Source: Gammaproteobacteria bacterium
GTDB taxonomy: Bacteria; Pseudomonadota; Gammaproteobacteria; Competibacterales; Competibacteraceae
Length of the DNA: 64,000 nt
Reading direction: 5' to 3'
Assembly: GCA_024234995.1 (NCBI GenBank)
Contig: JACKNF010000012.1
Location: 1-64,000 of the forward strand
In this document: piece by piece, positions 34,769-44,069 of the stretch
Layout: every line of letters begins with the position of its first letter
How positions within the stretch are numbered: the stretch's first letter is position 1
The notes under the pieces: model-generated
What the model saw: only the letters and a program-made list of their open reading frames with translations
What the model was told of the DNA's origin: nothing
Databases searched by the model: none
Translations under genes and position numbers: made by a program

Positions 34769-36065
34769 ATCTAGGCAGGCCCGATGCCTCCACCACATGA
34801 TCGATGGATTGTTCTGCCCTGAGCAGTTCAAAACGTACGGTATCGTCTTCTTCGATACGGAAACCGTAGACAGCGGCGCCGGGGAGGCTGTTGTACTGGA
34901 AAGGCGTTGAAAAATAATAGGCCCCGGTGTCGTGGGCCAGGATGAAATCCCCCGGTTCGAGCAGCGGCAGCGGGCGCTCATGGGCGATGATGTCGCCGGC
35001 GAAGCAGCATGGACCCGCTACATCCTGCGGAATTTTCCTGCCCCGCTTGAACCGGCCTTGCGCGTCGAAAGCGCTCAGGCGGATGGCCCACATCTCCGGC
35101 AAGAACACCGTGCGCGCCGCGACCTGCGCCCCGGCATGCGTGATAGCGATATGCCGGCCGCCGCTGGTCTTGGTGTACTCCACACGGGCGGCGATGAAGC
35201 CGTTCTTGGCCACGACCGACCGTCCGAACTCGGTAATCACCCGATAGGCTCCCGAAAACAGCGCAGGCGCGCGAGCACGCAGAAGCGCGGCGTATTCGTC
35301 ATAGCCCGGTGTGAACGCGTCGCTGGCAAAATTGACCGGCAACCCTCCACCGATATCGAGCACCTGCACCTGCTGGTGTCCCGCAGCGGCATTGATCTCC
35401 TCCGCGAAAGCCACCGCCTTGGCAACCCCGCTGGCAATGAGTTCGAGCGAGCAGCCTTGCGAGCCGACGTGAGTATGCACGCCGGTCAACCACGGTCGTT
35501 CGATGTAGGCTTGAATCAGCCGGGTTCGCTGGCCCGCATCCTCCAGCGGGATGCCGAATTTCGAAGTCCGGGTGGCGGTGCTGGTGGCGGCGATAGCGCC
35601 GGTCCCGACCTGCGGGTTGATGCGCACACCGATCTCAGAATTCGACGTCAAGGTGGCCATCAACGCGGTCACCCGCTCCAGTTCCTGGAAGTTATCGATA
35701 TTTAGCGCGACTCCATGCCGCAACGCCTGTTCAATTTCTTTAAGCGTTTTGGCGGGGGAGTCGAGCACGATTTCATGAGGCAGAAAGCCAGCCCGGCAAG
35801 CTTGAGCGAATTCGCCAGGGCTAGCGACCTCGCATCCCATCCCGCACTTGCGCAGCAGTGCGAGCACTTGGTGCAGGCAATTGGCTTTGACTGCGAAGGC
35901 ATGGGTGAAGTGATCGTCAAATGCAGCTCGCAGACGGGCCACGGTCTTTTCGATGCCGCCGATGTCGATAAACGCCGCCAGCAGGTGCTCTTCGCCCAGC
36001 AGCCCGCGTGCGATAGCCGCCTGCATCACGGTTTCCTTACGGGGGGATATATCGTCGTTCACGGC
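34767..36065 (-). CDS. Fold-type III PLP-dependent decarboxylase (LysA/Odc-like)
   Basis: About 432 residues in the alanine-racemase/decarboxylase fold. The PLP Lys is in HAFAVKANCLHQVL (about residue 60). THVGSQG and the phosphate-binding DIGGGLPVNF follow, and the C-terminal active-site blocks GPCCFAGDIIA (catalytic Cys) and AHDTGAYYFS are present. It resembles diaminopimelate decarboxylase, but the substrate block is not diagnostic, so ornithine, lysine or a related amino acid is possible. The GTG at 36065 has AAGGA seven bases upstream; a TTG at 36089 and an ATG at 36026 are alternatives. It is convergent to the TAXI operon and divergent from the crotonase operon; no lysine-pathway neighbours are seen. 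Confidence 0.82.
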   Translation of the reverse strand, partial: AVNDDISPRKETVMQAAIARGLLGEEHLLAAFIDIGGIEKTVARLRAAFDDHFTHAFAVKANCLHQVLALLRKCGMGCEVASPGEFAQACRAGFLPHEIVLDSPAKTLKEIEQALRHGVALNIDNFQELERVTALMATLTSNSEIGVRINPQVGTGAIAATSTATRTSKFGIPLEDAGQRTRLIQAYIERPWLTGVHTHVGSQGCSLELIASGVAKAVAFAEEINAAAGHQQVQVLDIGGGLPVNFASDAFTPGYDEYAALLRARAPALFSGAYRVITEFGRSVVAKNGFIAARVEYTKTSGGRHIAITHAGAQVAARTVFLPEMWAIRLSAFDAQGRFKRGRKIPQDVAGPCCFAGDIIAHERPLPLLEPGDFILAHDTGAYYFSTPFQYNSLPGAAVYGFRIEEDDTVRFELLRAEQSIDHVVEASGLPR

Positions 36066-36313
36066 GGATTCCTTATCGGTTGCTGGCAATAGGTTTTGGC
36101 CGCCGATGAGGCAGAAATGGGTGCGGGAGCGTCATGCCGTGTCCGCTCCAGTCTCAAAAAGGGCGGCCTTCATTTTGTCCATGCTAAGACTACCCGGATA
36201 GGCCTTAGATCCCCAGCTCTTTGCTGGCTGGCAGCAAGAGGCAGGTTCCACAGTGCAAACGGTTCCGCCCGTAAAAAAAGAACATATTTGCATTTTTAAA
36301 AAATAAAGAACAA

Positions 36314-36347
36314 AAGTATTTACATGAAAATAAATTTATGTATACTT
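36314..36347. promoter_or_regulatory. Candidate operator upstream of the acyl-CoA operon
   Basis: An interrupted palindrome, AAGTAT-TT-ACAT then ATGT-ATACTT, in a very AT-rich stretch 60 bases before the first crotonase gene. It could bind the RpiR-type regulator encoded at the operon's end. The rest of the 36090-36409 gap holds no gene I can support. Confidence 0.35.
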
Positions 36348-36409
36348 CAATAAAATACAAATGTACTTTTTTATTATTCAATGATACTTACATAACTATT
36401 CATGAGCCA

Positions 36410-37210
36410 ATGACGATGAATGCACCGGACTTTGAAACCCTGATCTACCAAGCAGACCAGCAATACGCTGAAATCCACTTCAATCGCCCGCACCGCCTCA
36501 ATGCAGTCGTCGAGCAGTTCTACATGGAGTTGCTGGCGGCGTTGTCGCTGGCCGGACACGATCCGGCGATCCGGGCCGTCGTGCTGACGGGCGTGGGCCG
36601 GGCATTTTGCGTTGGTGCCGATTTGAAGGAACATGGAGCGGGGCAACGCACGGCTTACCAGCGGCGCCAGTATCTGCAACTCGGTAATGATGTATGTGAA
36701 AAGATCACTCGGCTGAGCAAGCCGGTGGTGGCAGCCGTCAACGGTTATGCGCTGGGTGCCGGGGCAGAAATCGCCGTGTCCTGCGATTTCGTGCTGATGG
36801 CTGAAAGTGCGCAAATCGGTTTTCCTGAGGTCAGCATTGGCACCAGTGTGGGCGGAGGTGTCACCCAAATCCTGCCGCGCCTGGTCGGCCTTCGCAAAGC
36901 GCGCGAGTTGCTTTTCCAGGGTACACGCATCAACGGGACCGAAGCGCAGCATATGGGTCTTGTCACTCAAGTTTGTCCTGGCGAGGAACTGCTGGACCGC
37001 GCCCGGCAGTTCGCTCTGGAACTTGCAGGCAAAGCGCCCGTATCTATGGCCGTAATGAAAAATCTGCTCAATCATGCGGCTGCCCAGGATTTCGCCACCC
37101 AGCTGCAATTGGAGCTCGATGGCGTATTCAGTTGTACGGTGACCGAAGACTGGCAGGAAGGGGTCAACGCCTTTGCCGGAAAACGTGCGCCGCAGTTCAA
37201 GGGGTATTGA
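36410..37210 (+). CDS. Enoyl-CoA hydratase/isomerase (crotonase) family protein, first copy
   Basis: A 266-residue crotonase. The oxyanion-hole blocks are VVLTGVGRAFCVGADLKE and NGYALGAGAEIAVSCDFV. The second half has GFPEVSIGTSVGGGVTQILPR, with Glu and Ser at the usual acid/base region. The reaction on the acyl-CoA (hydration, lyase or isomerase) is not fixed by sequence. The ATG at 36410 (MTMNAPDF) begins the conserved protein; the open frame to 36338 lies in the AT-rich leader. It is first in a four-gene operon, with the next start two bases after its stop. Confidence 0.88.
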   Translation: MTMNAPDFETLIYQADQQYAEIHFNRPHRLNAVVEQFYMELLAALSLAGHDPAIRAVVLTGVGRAFCVGADLKEHGAGQRTAYQRRQYLQLGNDVCEKITRLSKPVVAAVNGYALGAGAEIAVSCDFVLMAESAQIGFPEVSIGTSVGGGVTQILPRLVGLRKARELLFQGTRINGTEAQHMGLVTQVCPGEELLDRARQFALELAGKAPVSMAVMKNLLNHAAAQDFATQLQLELDGVFSCTVTEDWQEGVNAFAGKRAPQFKGY

Positions 37211-37212
37211 AC

Positions 37213-39360
37213 ATGAACAGTCCACTCCATCAATTTCTCGCGCCCGGCTCGATTGCGATCATTGGCGCTTCTCTGGACCCGGCTAAGCGTGGCTACAGGG
37301 CGCTAGCGGGTCTCCTCAATGATGGCTATGCCGGCAAGATCTATCCGATTCATCCCAAGCTGGAGGCGATCATGGGTCTTAAAGCCTATCCCTCCATCGA
37401 GCAGGTCCCGGAACCGGTCGACCTGGCGTTGATTTGCACGCCCGCCAAGACGCTGCCTGGGATTCTCGAACTGAGCGGCAGGAATGGCGTCAAGGGTGCG
37501 GTGATCCTGGCCAGCGGTTTCGGCGAGGCTGGAGAAGCTGGCGTTCGGCTGGAGCGGGAAACCTTGGAGGCCGCGCAGCGCAGCGGTGTGCGCATCATCG
37601 GCCCAAATACTTCCGGCATGTTCAACCTGCACAAGAAAGTCAATCTGCTGGCGTTAGATGGCGTCAAGCCGGGTAATGTGGGAATCGTTTCGCAGTCAGG
37701 CAACATGCTATTGGCGCTGGTGCTGGAGGCCCAGCACAAGGGTCATATCGGTTTTAGCACTTATGTCGGACCCGGTAACCAGACCGACATCGGGTTCGCC
37801 GACTACCTGCGCTATCTAAGCGAAGAGGCGAACACGCAAGTGGCCGCTTTGTATGTCGAGGGTTTTAAGAATGGCCATGAATTTTTGCGGGTTGCCCGGG
37901 AAACCGCCCGGAAAAAACCGGTCGTGGTCTACAAATCAGGCAGCACGGCGGCTGGCCAGAAAGCGGCCAGTTCGCACACAGGCGCGTTGGCGGGCAGTTA
38001 CGCCATGACGGTCGATCTGCTCCGGCAGGCCGGTGTTAACGTGGTCGGCAAATCCGGCGAAATCTTGCCGGTCGCTGAAGGGCTGGGGCTGTTGCAGCAA
38101 GCCGCCGGCCGGCGCATCGCCATCCTGGCCGACGGCGGCGGACAAGCCACGATCGCCTCCGATCGCCTCTCGGAAGCGGGCTTACAGTTGGCCGGACTGG
38201 AAGTGGTTACCCAGGAGCGGTTGCGCGCTGTGCTGTTTCCTCAGGCGTCCCTGGCTAACCCGATTGATGTGGCGGGCAGCACCGACGCCCATCCCCGGTT
38301 GCTGGCGGACTGTGCCGGGATACTCTGTCAGGATTGCAACGTCGATCAGGTTTTTTTGGTTGGCATGTTCGGCGGCTATGGGATTCGTTTCGCTCAGGAG
38401 CTGGCCGGCCAGGAGCTTGATGCAGCCAAGGAACTGGCCGCAATCAAACAGCAGAGCGGCAAGCCGCTGATCGTTTACAGCTTATATGCACCGTTGAAAC
38501 CTGAGCCGTTGGAGGTGCTGCGCGGGTCCGGCATACCGGTGTACGACTCGATCGAACACGCGGTGGAAGTGCTGGCCGCCTTGAGCGAGCGTGGCGAGTT
38601 TGCCCAGCGTGACGCCAGCGCCGTTTACGCGGAACCCATGCTGCCGGACCCAGCAATGCAACAAATGATTGTGGCCGCTCGCCAGGCGGGCCGGGACCTG
38701 CTCGAACCCGAAGCCAAGGACCTGCTTGCCGCTTATGGTATCGATGTGCCGCCTCAACGCGTGCTCTCCAGTGTGGCGGATCTGGACACGTTGGACCCTG
38801 CATGGCTCGACCGGCCGGTGGCCATGAAAGTCGTGTCTAAAGACATCCTGCACAAGTCGGATGCGGGCGGCGTCAAGCTGAACTTGCAAGGACGTGATGC
38901 GCTGCACGCCGCCTACATGGATATCATGGCCTCGTGCCGCACCTGCCAAGCTGACGCGGATATTGCCGGGGTACTGCTCACCCCGATGGTCCGTAAAGGC
39001 ATTGAGGTTATTATCGGTGTTAGCCGTGACCCGATTTTTGGTCCCGTCATGATGTTCGGTCTCGGTGGCATCTTCGTTGAAATCTTGGAAGATATCGCCT
39101 TCCGTTCGATTCCGCTGAGCCGGCAGGACGCCGAATCCATGGTGAATCAGATCAAGGCCCGCAAGATTCTGGAGGGTGCACGCGGTGCAGCGGGCGTAAG
39201 TAAGGAAGCCTTGGTGGCATTGATTCTCAAGGTAGCAGGCATTGTCGAAGCGCATCCCGAGATCGCGGAAATCGACCTCAACCCTCTGATGGCCTATCCC
39301 GATGGCTATGCGGTGGTGGATGCCCGCATGATTCTTGATCGGGTCAACGAAAGGAAATGA
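37213..39360 (+). CDS. NDP-forming acyl-CoA synthetase (fused alpha-beta)
   Basis: A 715-residue enzyme of the ADP-forming acetyl/acyl-CoA synthetase family, in the alpha-beta fused form. The N-terminal CoA-binding domain opens SIAIIGASLDPAKRGYRA, the succinyl-CoA-ligase-like domain holds the phosphohistidine region (SSHTGALAGS, about residue 255), and the C-terminal ATP-grasp domain has VAMKVVSKDILHKSDAGGVKLNL. It activates an organic acid to its CoA ester, which the flanking crotonases would then process; feruloyl-type or short-chain acids are both possible. It overlaps the next gene by 4 bases (ATGA). Confidence 0.92.
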   Translation: MNSPLHQFLAPGSIAIIGASLDPAKRGYRALAGLLNDGYAGKIYPIHPKLEAIMGLKAYPSIEQVPEPVDLALICTPAKTLPGILELSGRNGVKGAVILASGFGEAGEAGVRLERETLEAAQRSGVRIIGPNTSGMFNLHKKVNLLALDGVKPGNVGIVSQSGNMLLALVLEAQHKGHIGFSTYVGPGNQTDIGFADYLRYLSEEANTQVAALYVEGFKNGHEFLRVARETARKKPVVVYKSGSTAAGQKAASSHTGALAGSYAMTVDLLRQAGVNVVGKSGEILPVAEGLGLLQQAAGRRIAILADGGGQATIASDRLSEAGLQLAGLEVVTQERLRAVLFPQASLANPIDVAGSTDAHPRLLADCAGILCQDCNVDQVFLVGMFGGYGIRFAQELAGQELDAAKELAAIKQQSGKPLIVYSLYAPLKPEPLEVLRGSGIPVYDSIEHAVEVLAALSERGEFAQRDASAVYAEPMLPDPAMQQMIVAARQAGRDLLEPEAKDLLAAYGIDVPPQRVLSSVADLDTLDPAWLDRPVAMKVVSKDILHKSDAGGVKLNLQGRDALHAAYMDIMASCRTCQADADIAGVLLTPMVRKGIEVIIGVSRDPIFGPVMMFGLGGIFVEILEDIAFRSIPLSRQDAESMVNQIKARKILEGARGAAGVSKEALVALILKVAGIVEAHPEIAEIDLNPLMAYPDGYAVVDARMILDRVNERK

Positions 39361-40181
39361 CACGCATGACGGCTCTATTGGAATTGCAAGACGCGGAACT
39401 GGTGCTCGATAACCGGGTCGCTACCCTGACCCTGCAACGTGACGATGTGCGTAACGCCCTGACGGGGACTCACTTGATCGACGATATCGTGCGCACGGTG
39501 GAATGGGCCAACCTTAACCCGGCGGTTTCGGTGCTGGTGCTAACCGGTGCCGGCGCCGCTTTCTCGGCGGGCGGCAACGTTAAAGACATGGCGGACCGCA
39601 GTGGCGATTTCGCCGGTGACGTTGCCGAAGTCGAAGAGCGCTACCGGCGCGGGATTCAGCGCATTCCACTGGCGCTGCACAAGGCCGAGATTCCCCTCAT
39701 CGCCGCGGTCAATGGTCCAGCCATCGGTGCCGGCTTCGATCTGGCCTGTATGTGTGACCTGCGCATCGGCTCACCGCGCACCGTGTTCGGCGAGACTTTC
39801 CTGAATCTAGGGATTATTCCGGGTGACGGCGGGGCTTGGTTCCTGCAACGGCTGGTGGGTTATCAGCGTGCTGCCGAGCTGACCTTGACCGGGCGCCTGG
39901 TGAAGGCTGAAGAGGCGCTGGCCTTGGGGTTGTTGCTGGAGGTGGTGCCCGAGACGGAATTGCTGGAGCGGGCTTATACCCTGGCCCGGCGCATCGCGGG
40001 GCAGCCGCCGAAAGCGCTGCGCTTGACCAAGCGTCTGCTGAAAATTGCACAACGCGAAGAATTGCCAGATTTTCTCGACCGTTGTGCTGGTTATCAAGGA
40101 ATGTGCCACAACAGCGAGGAGCATCTGATGGCGGTCACCAATTTTTTGGCGCGCCAGCACAGCGGCGGGAAGTCATCATGA
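39357..40181 (+). CDS. Enoyl-CoA hydratase/isomerase (crotonase) family protein, second copy
   Basis: A 274-residue crotonase distinct from the first. The oxyanion-hole blocks are LVLTGAGAAFSAGGNVKDMA and NGPAIGAGFDLACMCDLRI, and the region GETFLNLGIIPGDGGAWFLQR carries the Glu and Asp expected of active hydratases. The ATG at 39357 overlaps the synthetase stop; a second in-frame ATG is at 39366. Two different crotonases with one CoA ligase suggest a short route in which the CoA ester is hydrated and then cleaved or isomerised. Confidence 0.88.
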   Translation: MTRMTALLELQDAELVLDNRVATLTLQRDDVRNALTGTHLIDDIVRTVEWANLNPAVSVLVLTGAGAAFSAGGNVKDMADRSGDFAGDVAEVEERYRRGIQRIPLALHKAEIPLIAAVNGPAIGAGFDLACMCDLRIGSPRTVFGETFLNLGIIPGDGGAWFLQRLVGYQRAAELTLTGRLVKAEEALALGLLLEVVPETELLERAYTLARRIAGQPPKALRLTKRLLKIAQREELPDFLDRCAGYQGMCHNSEEHLMAVTNFLARQHSGGKSS

Positions 40182-41080
40182 TCGACGCCGGGTGCCGCGA
40201 CATTATTACCCGGCTGCAACGGGAGTTGCCTGACATGCGGCCGGCGTTGCAGCGGGCGGCGAAATTCATCTTGGACCATCCAAACGAGATTGGATTGATG
40301 CCGATCCGTGATGCAGCGGCGCAAGCACAGGTTAGCCCTAATACTCTGGTGCGTCTCGGGCAATGGCTTGGTTACCAAACCTATGATCATCTGCGCCAGC
40401 CGTTCCGGGAGGCGTTGAAACAGGGTCCGCACGCTATCAGTAGCCAGGCGCGCTGGTTACAAAAATTGGGGCAGGGCGAAGGGTTCGCGCCGCTGTATGC
40501 ACAGATGGCCTCCGCCAATATATCTAATCTGAAACAGATGTTTTCGGAAAACGACGCTCTAAAGCTGGAACAGGCGGCTCTCCTGTTGCTGCAAGCCCCG
40601 CAAGCCTACGTGCTCGGCTCGCGCAGCTCGTACTCTCTGGCGCATTATTTTTTCTACGTGGGGCGGATGGCCATGCCGAATCTGAATCTGGTGCCCCGGC
40701 ATGTCAGCGCGCCGTTCGATGACCTCGCATTGGCGGGGGATCGGGATGTTGTGCTGGCGCTGAGCTACCAGCCATATGCCAAGGACACGCTGCAAGCCTG
40801 CGAATATGCTAAATCGCGTGGTGCCAGGCTGATCGCGATCACCGATAGCGTAGCAGCCCCTTTGGTATACCTTGCTGATCCTGTGTTCGTCGTGCCGACG
40901 CAAAGCCCTCAGTATTTTGCCTCGGCGGTGGCCATTATGGCTTTGCTGGAAACGCTCTTGGCCTTCGTGGTGGCCCAGGGCGGGCAGGAAACGCTGGATA
41001 CCATTGCCGCCTTCGAGAAAGTCCGTGACGACATGGCAGTGTATTGGAACGAGGTGGAGCGAACGCGAACGCGTTATTGA
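40178..41080 (+). CDS. MurR/RpiR family transcriptional regulator
   Basis: A 300-residue regulator with an N-terminal RpiR helix-turn-helix (about residues 1-80: RDAAAQAQVSPNTLVRLGQWLGY) and a C-terminal SIS domain (YVLGSRSSYSLAHYFFYVG, then SYQPYAKDTLQACEYAKSRGARLIAITDS). The SIS domain usually senses a phosphosugar or other pathway metabolite. It starts in an ATGA overlap with the second crotonase, so it is made with the operon it most likely controls. The upstream in-frame ATG at 40082 lies inside the crotonase gene and is not the start. Confidence 0.9.
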   Translation: MIDAGCRDIITRLQRELPDMRPALQRAAKFILDHPNEIGLMPIRDAAAQAQVSPNTLVRLGQWLGYQTYDHLRQPFREALKQGPHAISSQARWLQKLGQGEGFAPLYAQMASANISNLKQMFSENDALKLEQAALLLLQAPQAYVLGSRSSYSLAHYFFYVGRMAMPNLNLVPRHVSAPFDDLALAGDRDVVLALSYQPYAKDTLQACEYAKSRGARLIAITDSVAAPLVYLADPVFVVPTQSPQYFASAVAIMALLETLLAFVVAQGGQETLDTIAAFEKVRDDMAVYWNEVERTRTRY

Positions 41081-41281
41081 GCACTACTTCCTGGGTTTTG
41101 GGCGGGTGGTTGAAGTCACCGCTAGAAATCCAGCCGATTTTGACCTCTTTTGACTCGCCGTTTCCCCTGAAAAGGGGGCAAACGCGGGTGATCTATCAGC
41201 GCAAAACTCTGCTTGTGAAACCTGGCAACAGGTGACATATATCCAGATAGCCAAAAGAACCTTTTTGAGCATGAAGGACAG

Positions 41282-41320
41282 TTAACAATGAAAGTTGTTG
41301 TCCACAACCTTCATTGTTAA
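41282..41320. repeat. 17-bp inverted repeat in AT-rich gap
   Basis: TTAACAATGAAAGTTGT (41282-41298) and ACAACCTTCATTGTTAA (41304-41320) pair at 16 of 17 positions around a 5-base loop. It lies in the 580-base gap (41081-41664) that follows the RpiR gene and has no supportable gene. It may be an operator, a terminator or a trace of a mobile element. Confidence 0.6.
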
Positions 41321-41366
41321 TAATCTATTTAATTGAAATATATTAAAAAAATAAAAATATACTTCG

Positions 41367-41392
41367 TTTTTAACAATGAAAATTGTTAAAAA
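41367..41392. repeat. Second palindrome sharing the TTAACAATGAAA core
   Basis: TTTTTAACAAT (41367-41377) and ATTGTTAAAAA (41382-41392) form a perfect 11-bp stem around GAAA. It repeats the core TTAACAATGAAA of the repeat 50 bases upstream, so two related palindromes lie side by side. Confidence 0.6.
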
Positions 41393-41664
41393 TAATCCAT
41401 CGAGATCCAGTTAAATAAAATAATATTTAAAATTCAATTACCTATTTAAATTCTATTATTGGCTTATTATTTGCTTATATTTCTTAAGGTCATGTTCTAT
41501 CCGAAACAATCTGGACATGGAATGATGATGTAAAAATCTTAATTCATACGCCCCAGATTTTTGTGAACCATTTGTTAAATCAGCCAGACCTTCAATTCAG
41601 GGAGCTGATTGCCTGATAAAGCTGAACATCGCGCTAATTGATATTAATAAATTGGAGAACTGCA

Positions 41665-42565
41665 ATGGCAAACGAGAAAAATCCTATGGGAACGGTCATC
41701 ACGAATAGCTTAATAAAGCGATTTCGTAAATCGATAGTCTGGCTGTATATCATTACCATTATGATTAGCATTCCAATTATTTATTTGGTCACACAGTACC
41801 AAGTACATGCGGAATCCAATAAAGAATTAACATTAATGCTGGATATGGTTACTTCTATGAGAGAGTACATCTCAAAGGATGTTCGCCCAGATCTCATGGA
41901 AGCAAAAATGTTTCAATCACCTATAACGTCTGGGGCAGTGGCAACAAGCAAGGTAGCTAGCTACTTCACAAAAGGCAGCCTAACTACTACATTAAAGTTG
42001 TTCTGATAATCCATTGAATCTAAAAAATATGGCGGGACCGTTTGAGAAAAATTATTGGATCAATATCGTGAAGATAGAAAATTGATGAAATAATACAAAT
42101 TGGCGATATTAATGGCGACCGGTTTCTAGTTTCATCTGCCCCAGTGTGGCTAAAAAAAGAATGTATGGTATGCCACGGTGATCCGAAAAGCGCCCTATGC
42201 TAATAACTAGCAAGTACGGCATGACAAACGGCTATAACTATCAAGATGACAGCGTTGTTGGCACAATTAATTTGGGGGTTCCATTAGCGGACGTTAATAC
42301 TTTGGTGATTCAACGCGGGCTTGTAGCCGTAGGGATAATTACTTCGATTTTCAGCTTAATATTTCTAATAATTAGCACCCTAGTAAAGAGAAACATTCTT
42401 CTGCCAATCGCAAACATTACGGAAGCAGCAGTTGTTCTGAGCAAAGGGAATCTTGAGCAAGAAATTAATGTTAAGCGCGATGGCAGTGAGATTGGTGAGC
42501 TGGCTCATTCATTTGAACTGTTACGGCGCAGCTTAAAATGGACGATAGGGCAATCAAAAGAATAG
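41665..42565 (+). pseudogene. Broken DUF3365-type heme sensor with HAMP domain
   Basis: A membrane sensor gene in pieces. The first frame encodes a cytoplasmic start (MANEKNPMGTVI), a membrane helix and a periplasmic helix up to about 42003. The protein then continues across at least four frame changes: NPLNLKNMA, then LLDQYREDRKL, then IIQIGDINGDRFLVSSAPVW with the heme-c motif CMVCHGDP, and finally, from about 42197, KYGMTNGYNYQDDSVVG, a second membrane helix and a HAMP domain (PIANITEAAVVLSKGN). An intact protein would be a heme-binding Tll0287/DUF3365 sensor that ends soon after HAMP, with no output domain in view. Many closely spaced indels point to decay, or to poor local sequence in this AT-rich tract. 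Confidence 0.75.
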
Positions 42566-42689
42566 CCAGTATCTCAGTGTGCTAGTTCCTTCGTATGAAG
42601 ACGCTTTCATTGCCGTTACAAGCTGATTGAGCTAGCACTTATCGTCACTTAGATATCAATTTTCTAAATTCAATTTAAGGTTGATTAAC

Positions 42690-43259
42690 ATGAATAATTC
42701 ACAACCGTTATCTTTGGCTCAAGTAGTAGCTGAACTCCAGAAAATTTCTCAAGATAAACTCTCTGGCAATATGACGATTGTGGCGGAAAATCGCCAAATG
42801 ATCCGAATTGGTCTTATCAGCGGTAACATTGTCACATTGTCTTATAAGAATAAGCGGGGGGCAGAAGCACTATCGCTGATGCAGCAGATCAAACCGGACT
42901 GGTTTCAATTTATCAAGAGCAGCAGCGTCACTCCTGACCCTGATTGGCAGCCTTCAACCACCGAAATTTTTAATTTTCTCAGTGGCGGTAGTATCTCTTC
43001 TCTGAAATCGGGATCCGTTAAAACGGCTGCTAAAGCACTTTCCCAGCAGACTCTGGAGGTGTTGAAAGAAGTATTGACCGAATTTATGGGTCCCGTAGCA
43101 CCGGCGATTTGCAACAAGGTTCTACGACAGGATTTGAATCTAGACATGTCGATTGACTTGCTGGCTAAAGAAATTCCTGAATGGAAAGAGTCGCTTCAAT
43201 TTAAAGAACAGGTCAGACAAAAACTCCTGACGGATCAGAGCCTAGCTACCACCGCTTAA
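42690..43259 (+). CDS. DUF4388-like protein of unknown role
   Basis: A 189-residue soluble protein. The N-terminal 90 residues (LAQVVAELQKISQDKLSGNM to LMQQIKPDWFQF) resemble the DUF4388/PatA-type domain, in which a response to input is read by a small beta-rich fold. The C-terminal half has a helical region (LSQQTLEVLKEVLTEFMGPV), as found at the ends of some type IV pilus and chemotaxis-linked proteins. The ATG at 42690 is preferred over TTG 42681. It follows the broken heme sensor by 125 bases, and they may once have formed one signalling unit. Confidence 0.6.
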   Translation: MNNSQPLSLAQVVAELQKISQDKLSGNMTIVAENRQMIRIGLISGNIVTLSYKNKRGAEALSLMQQIKPDWFQFIKSSSVTPDPDWQPSTTEIFNFLSGGSISSLKSGSVKTAAKALSQQTLEVLKEVLTEFMGPVAPAICNKVLRQDLNLDMSIDLLAKEIPEWKESLQFKEQVRQKLLTDQSLATTA

Positions 43260-43500
43260 TCGGCCTGGAGGGAGCGGAGCACACTGCCACTATCGGGACG
43301 TTGAGGGTGTTGGGTGTTTCGTAGCCAAAGAACCGCCATATATTGCGTTGATTGCTCTCGGCTAGGCCCTGTGCCTTGCGCATTAGTTAACAATTTAACG
43401 GCATCAAAAATCGCATCCAGCGATAGATTTCCGATGAACGTCCATTCTTCGTTGGATAGATTACTTTGATAAACTCAAAACCTCCTTTGGTAATTTTTAG
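43260..43500 (-). other. Possible mobile-element debris
   Basis: On the - strand this stretch reads in short linked frames, such as GGFEFIKVIYPTKNGRSSEI (ending at a stop near 43388) and, in another frame, GLAESNQRNIWRFFGYETPN. They look like broken coding sequence rather than random DNA. I cannot name the family. Nearby IS110 debris makes a decayed transposon plausible. Confidence 0.25.
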
Positions 43501-43589
43501 ATAAAATTAGAAAATTATTAGATAATATTACAATGGGTAGTTTTTTTAAGACAGATTCCCTCCTTAGCTGCGTGATAGATTTATAGGAA

Positions 43590-44069
43590 TCACTTAAGAG
43601 TGATCGAGTCCCAGATCTTACCTGCCCATGATCTTTCTTTAGACCAACTGGACTTAAAACCTTTTTCAAGAAAAAATGAAGTGTATTTCTTGTCATTGAT
43701 CATAATATGGTCTTTTAACCATTTTCTTAGAAAACTCATTAACTCAACATCAATTTGAGCGCCATCTTCAAATTTTCTCTGAAAGTTAATGATACTTTTT
43801 GTGAATTGCTGATGTTGATTTTGGTGAGCATCGCCTTCGGCATAATCAAAAATACGGAATAAACTCTCTTCAACTGAGAAATGTACAATAGTGTATTGGA
43901 TAAGCTCATTGAGTATACTGCCAATAGTAGACTTATCGGCCTTATTCAATATGGCTTCACTGTACAGACGATTGATTAAAGCGATAAGAATTTTATGTTG
44001 CTCATCAATTTCCTGTAAGCCAACACTAAAGCTTTCAGACCACGGCAAATATTCTTTTGTTTCGGCCAT
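43590..44069 (-). CDS. Bacteriohemerythrin
   Basis: A 159-residue four-helix di-iron protein that binds oxygen. Iron ligands follow the family order: His in DEQHKILIALIN (about residue 24), His and Glu in HFSVEESLF, two His in HQNQHQQF, and His and Asp in DHIMINDKKY. The N-terminal W-S-ESFSVGLQEID is also typical. There is a basic C-terminal tail of about 25 residues. It lies alone on the - strand in the AT-rich tract; with the broken heme sensor nearby, an oxygen-sensing or storage role is possible. A second hemerythrin is at 60078. Confidence 0.9.
   Translation of the reverse strand: MAETKEYLPWSESFSVGLQEIDEQHKILIALINRLYSEAILNKADKSTIGSILNELIQYTIVHFSVEESLFRIFDYAEGDAHQNQHQQFTKSIINFQRKFEDGAQIDVELMSFLRKWLKDHIMINDKKYTSFFLEKGFKSSWSKERSWAGKIWDSITLK

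Noticed and set aside
36374..37225. A 283-codon - strand frame across the first crotonase gene
   Set aside because: The crotonase on the + strand has full active-site motifs; the reverse frame has no domain.
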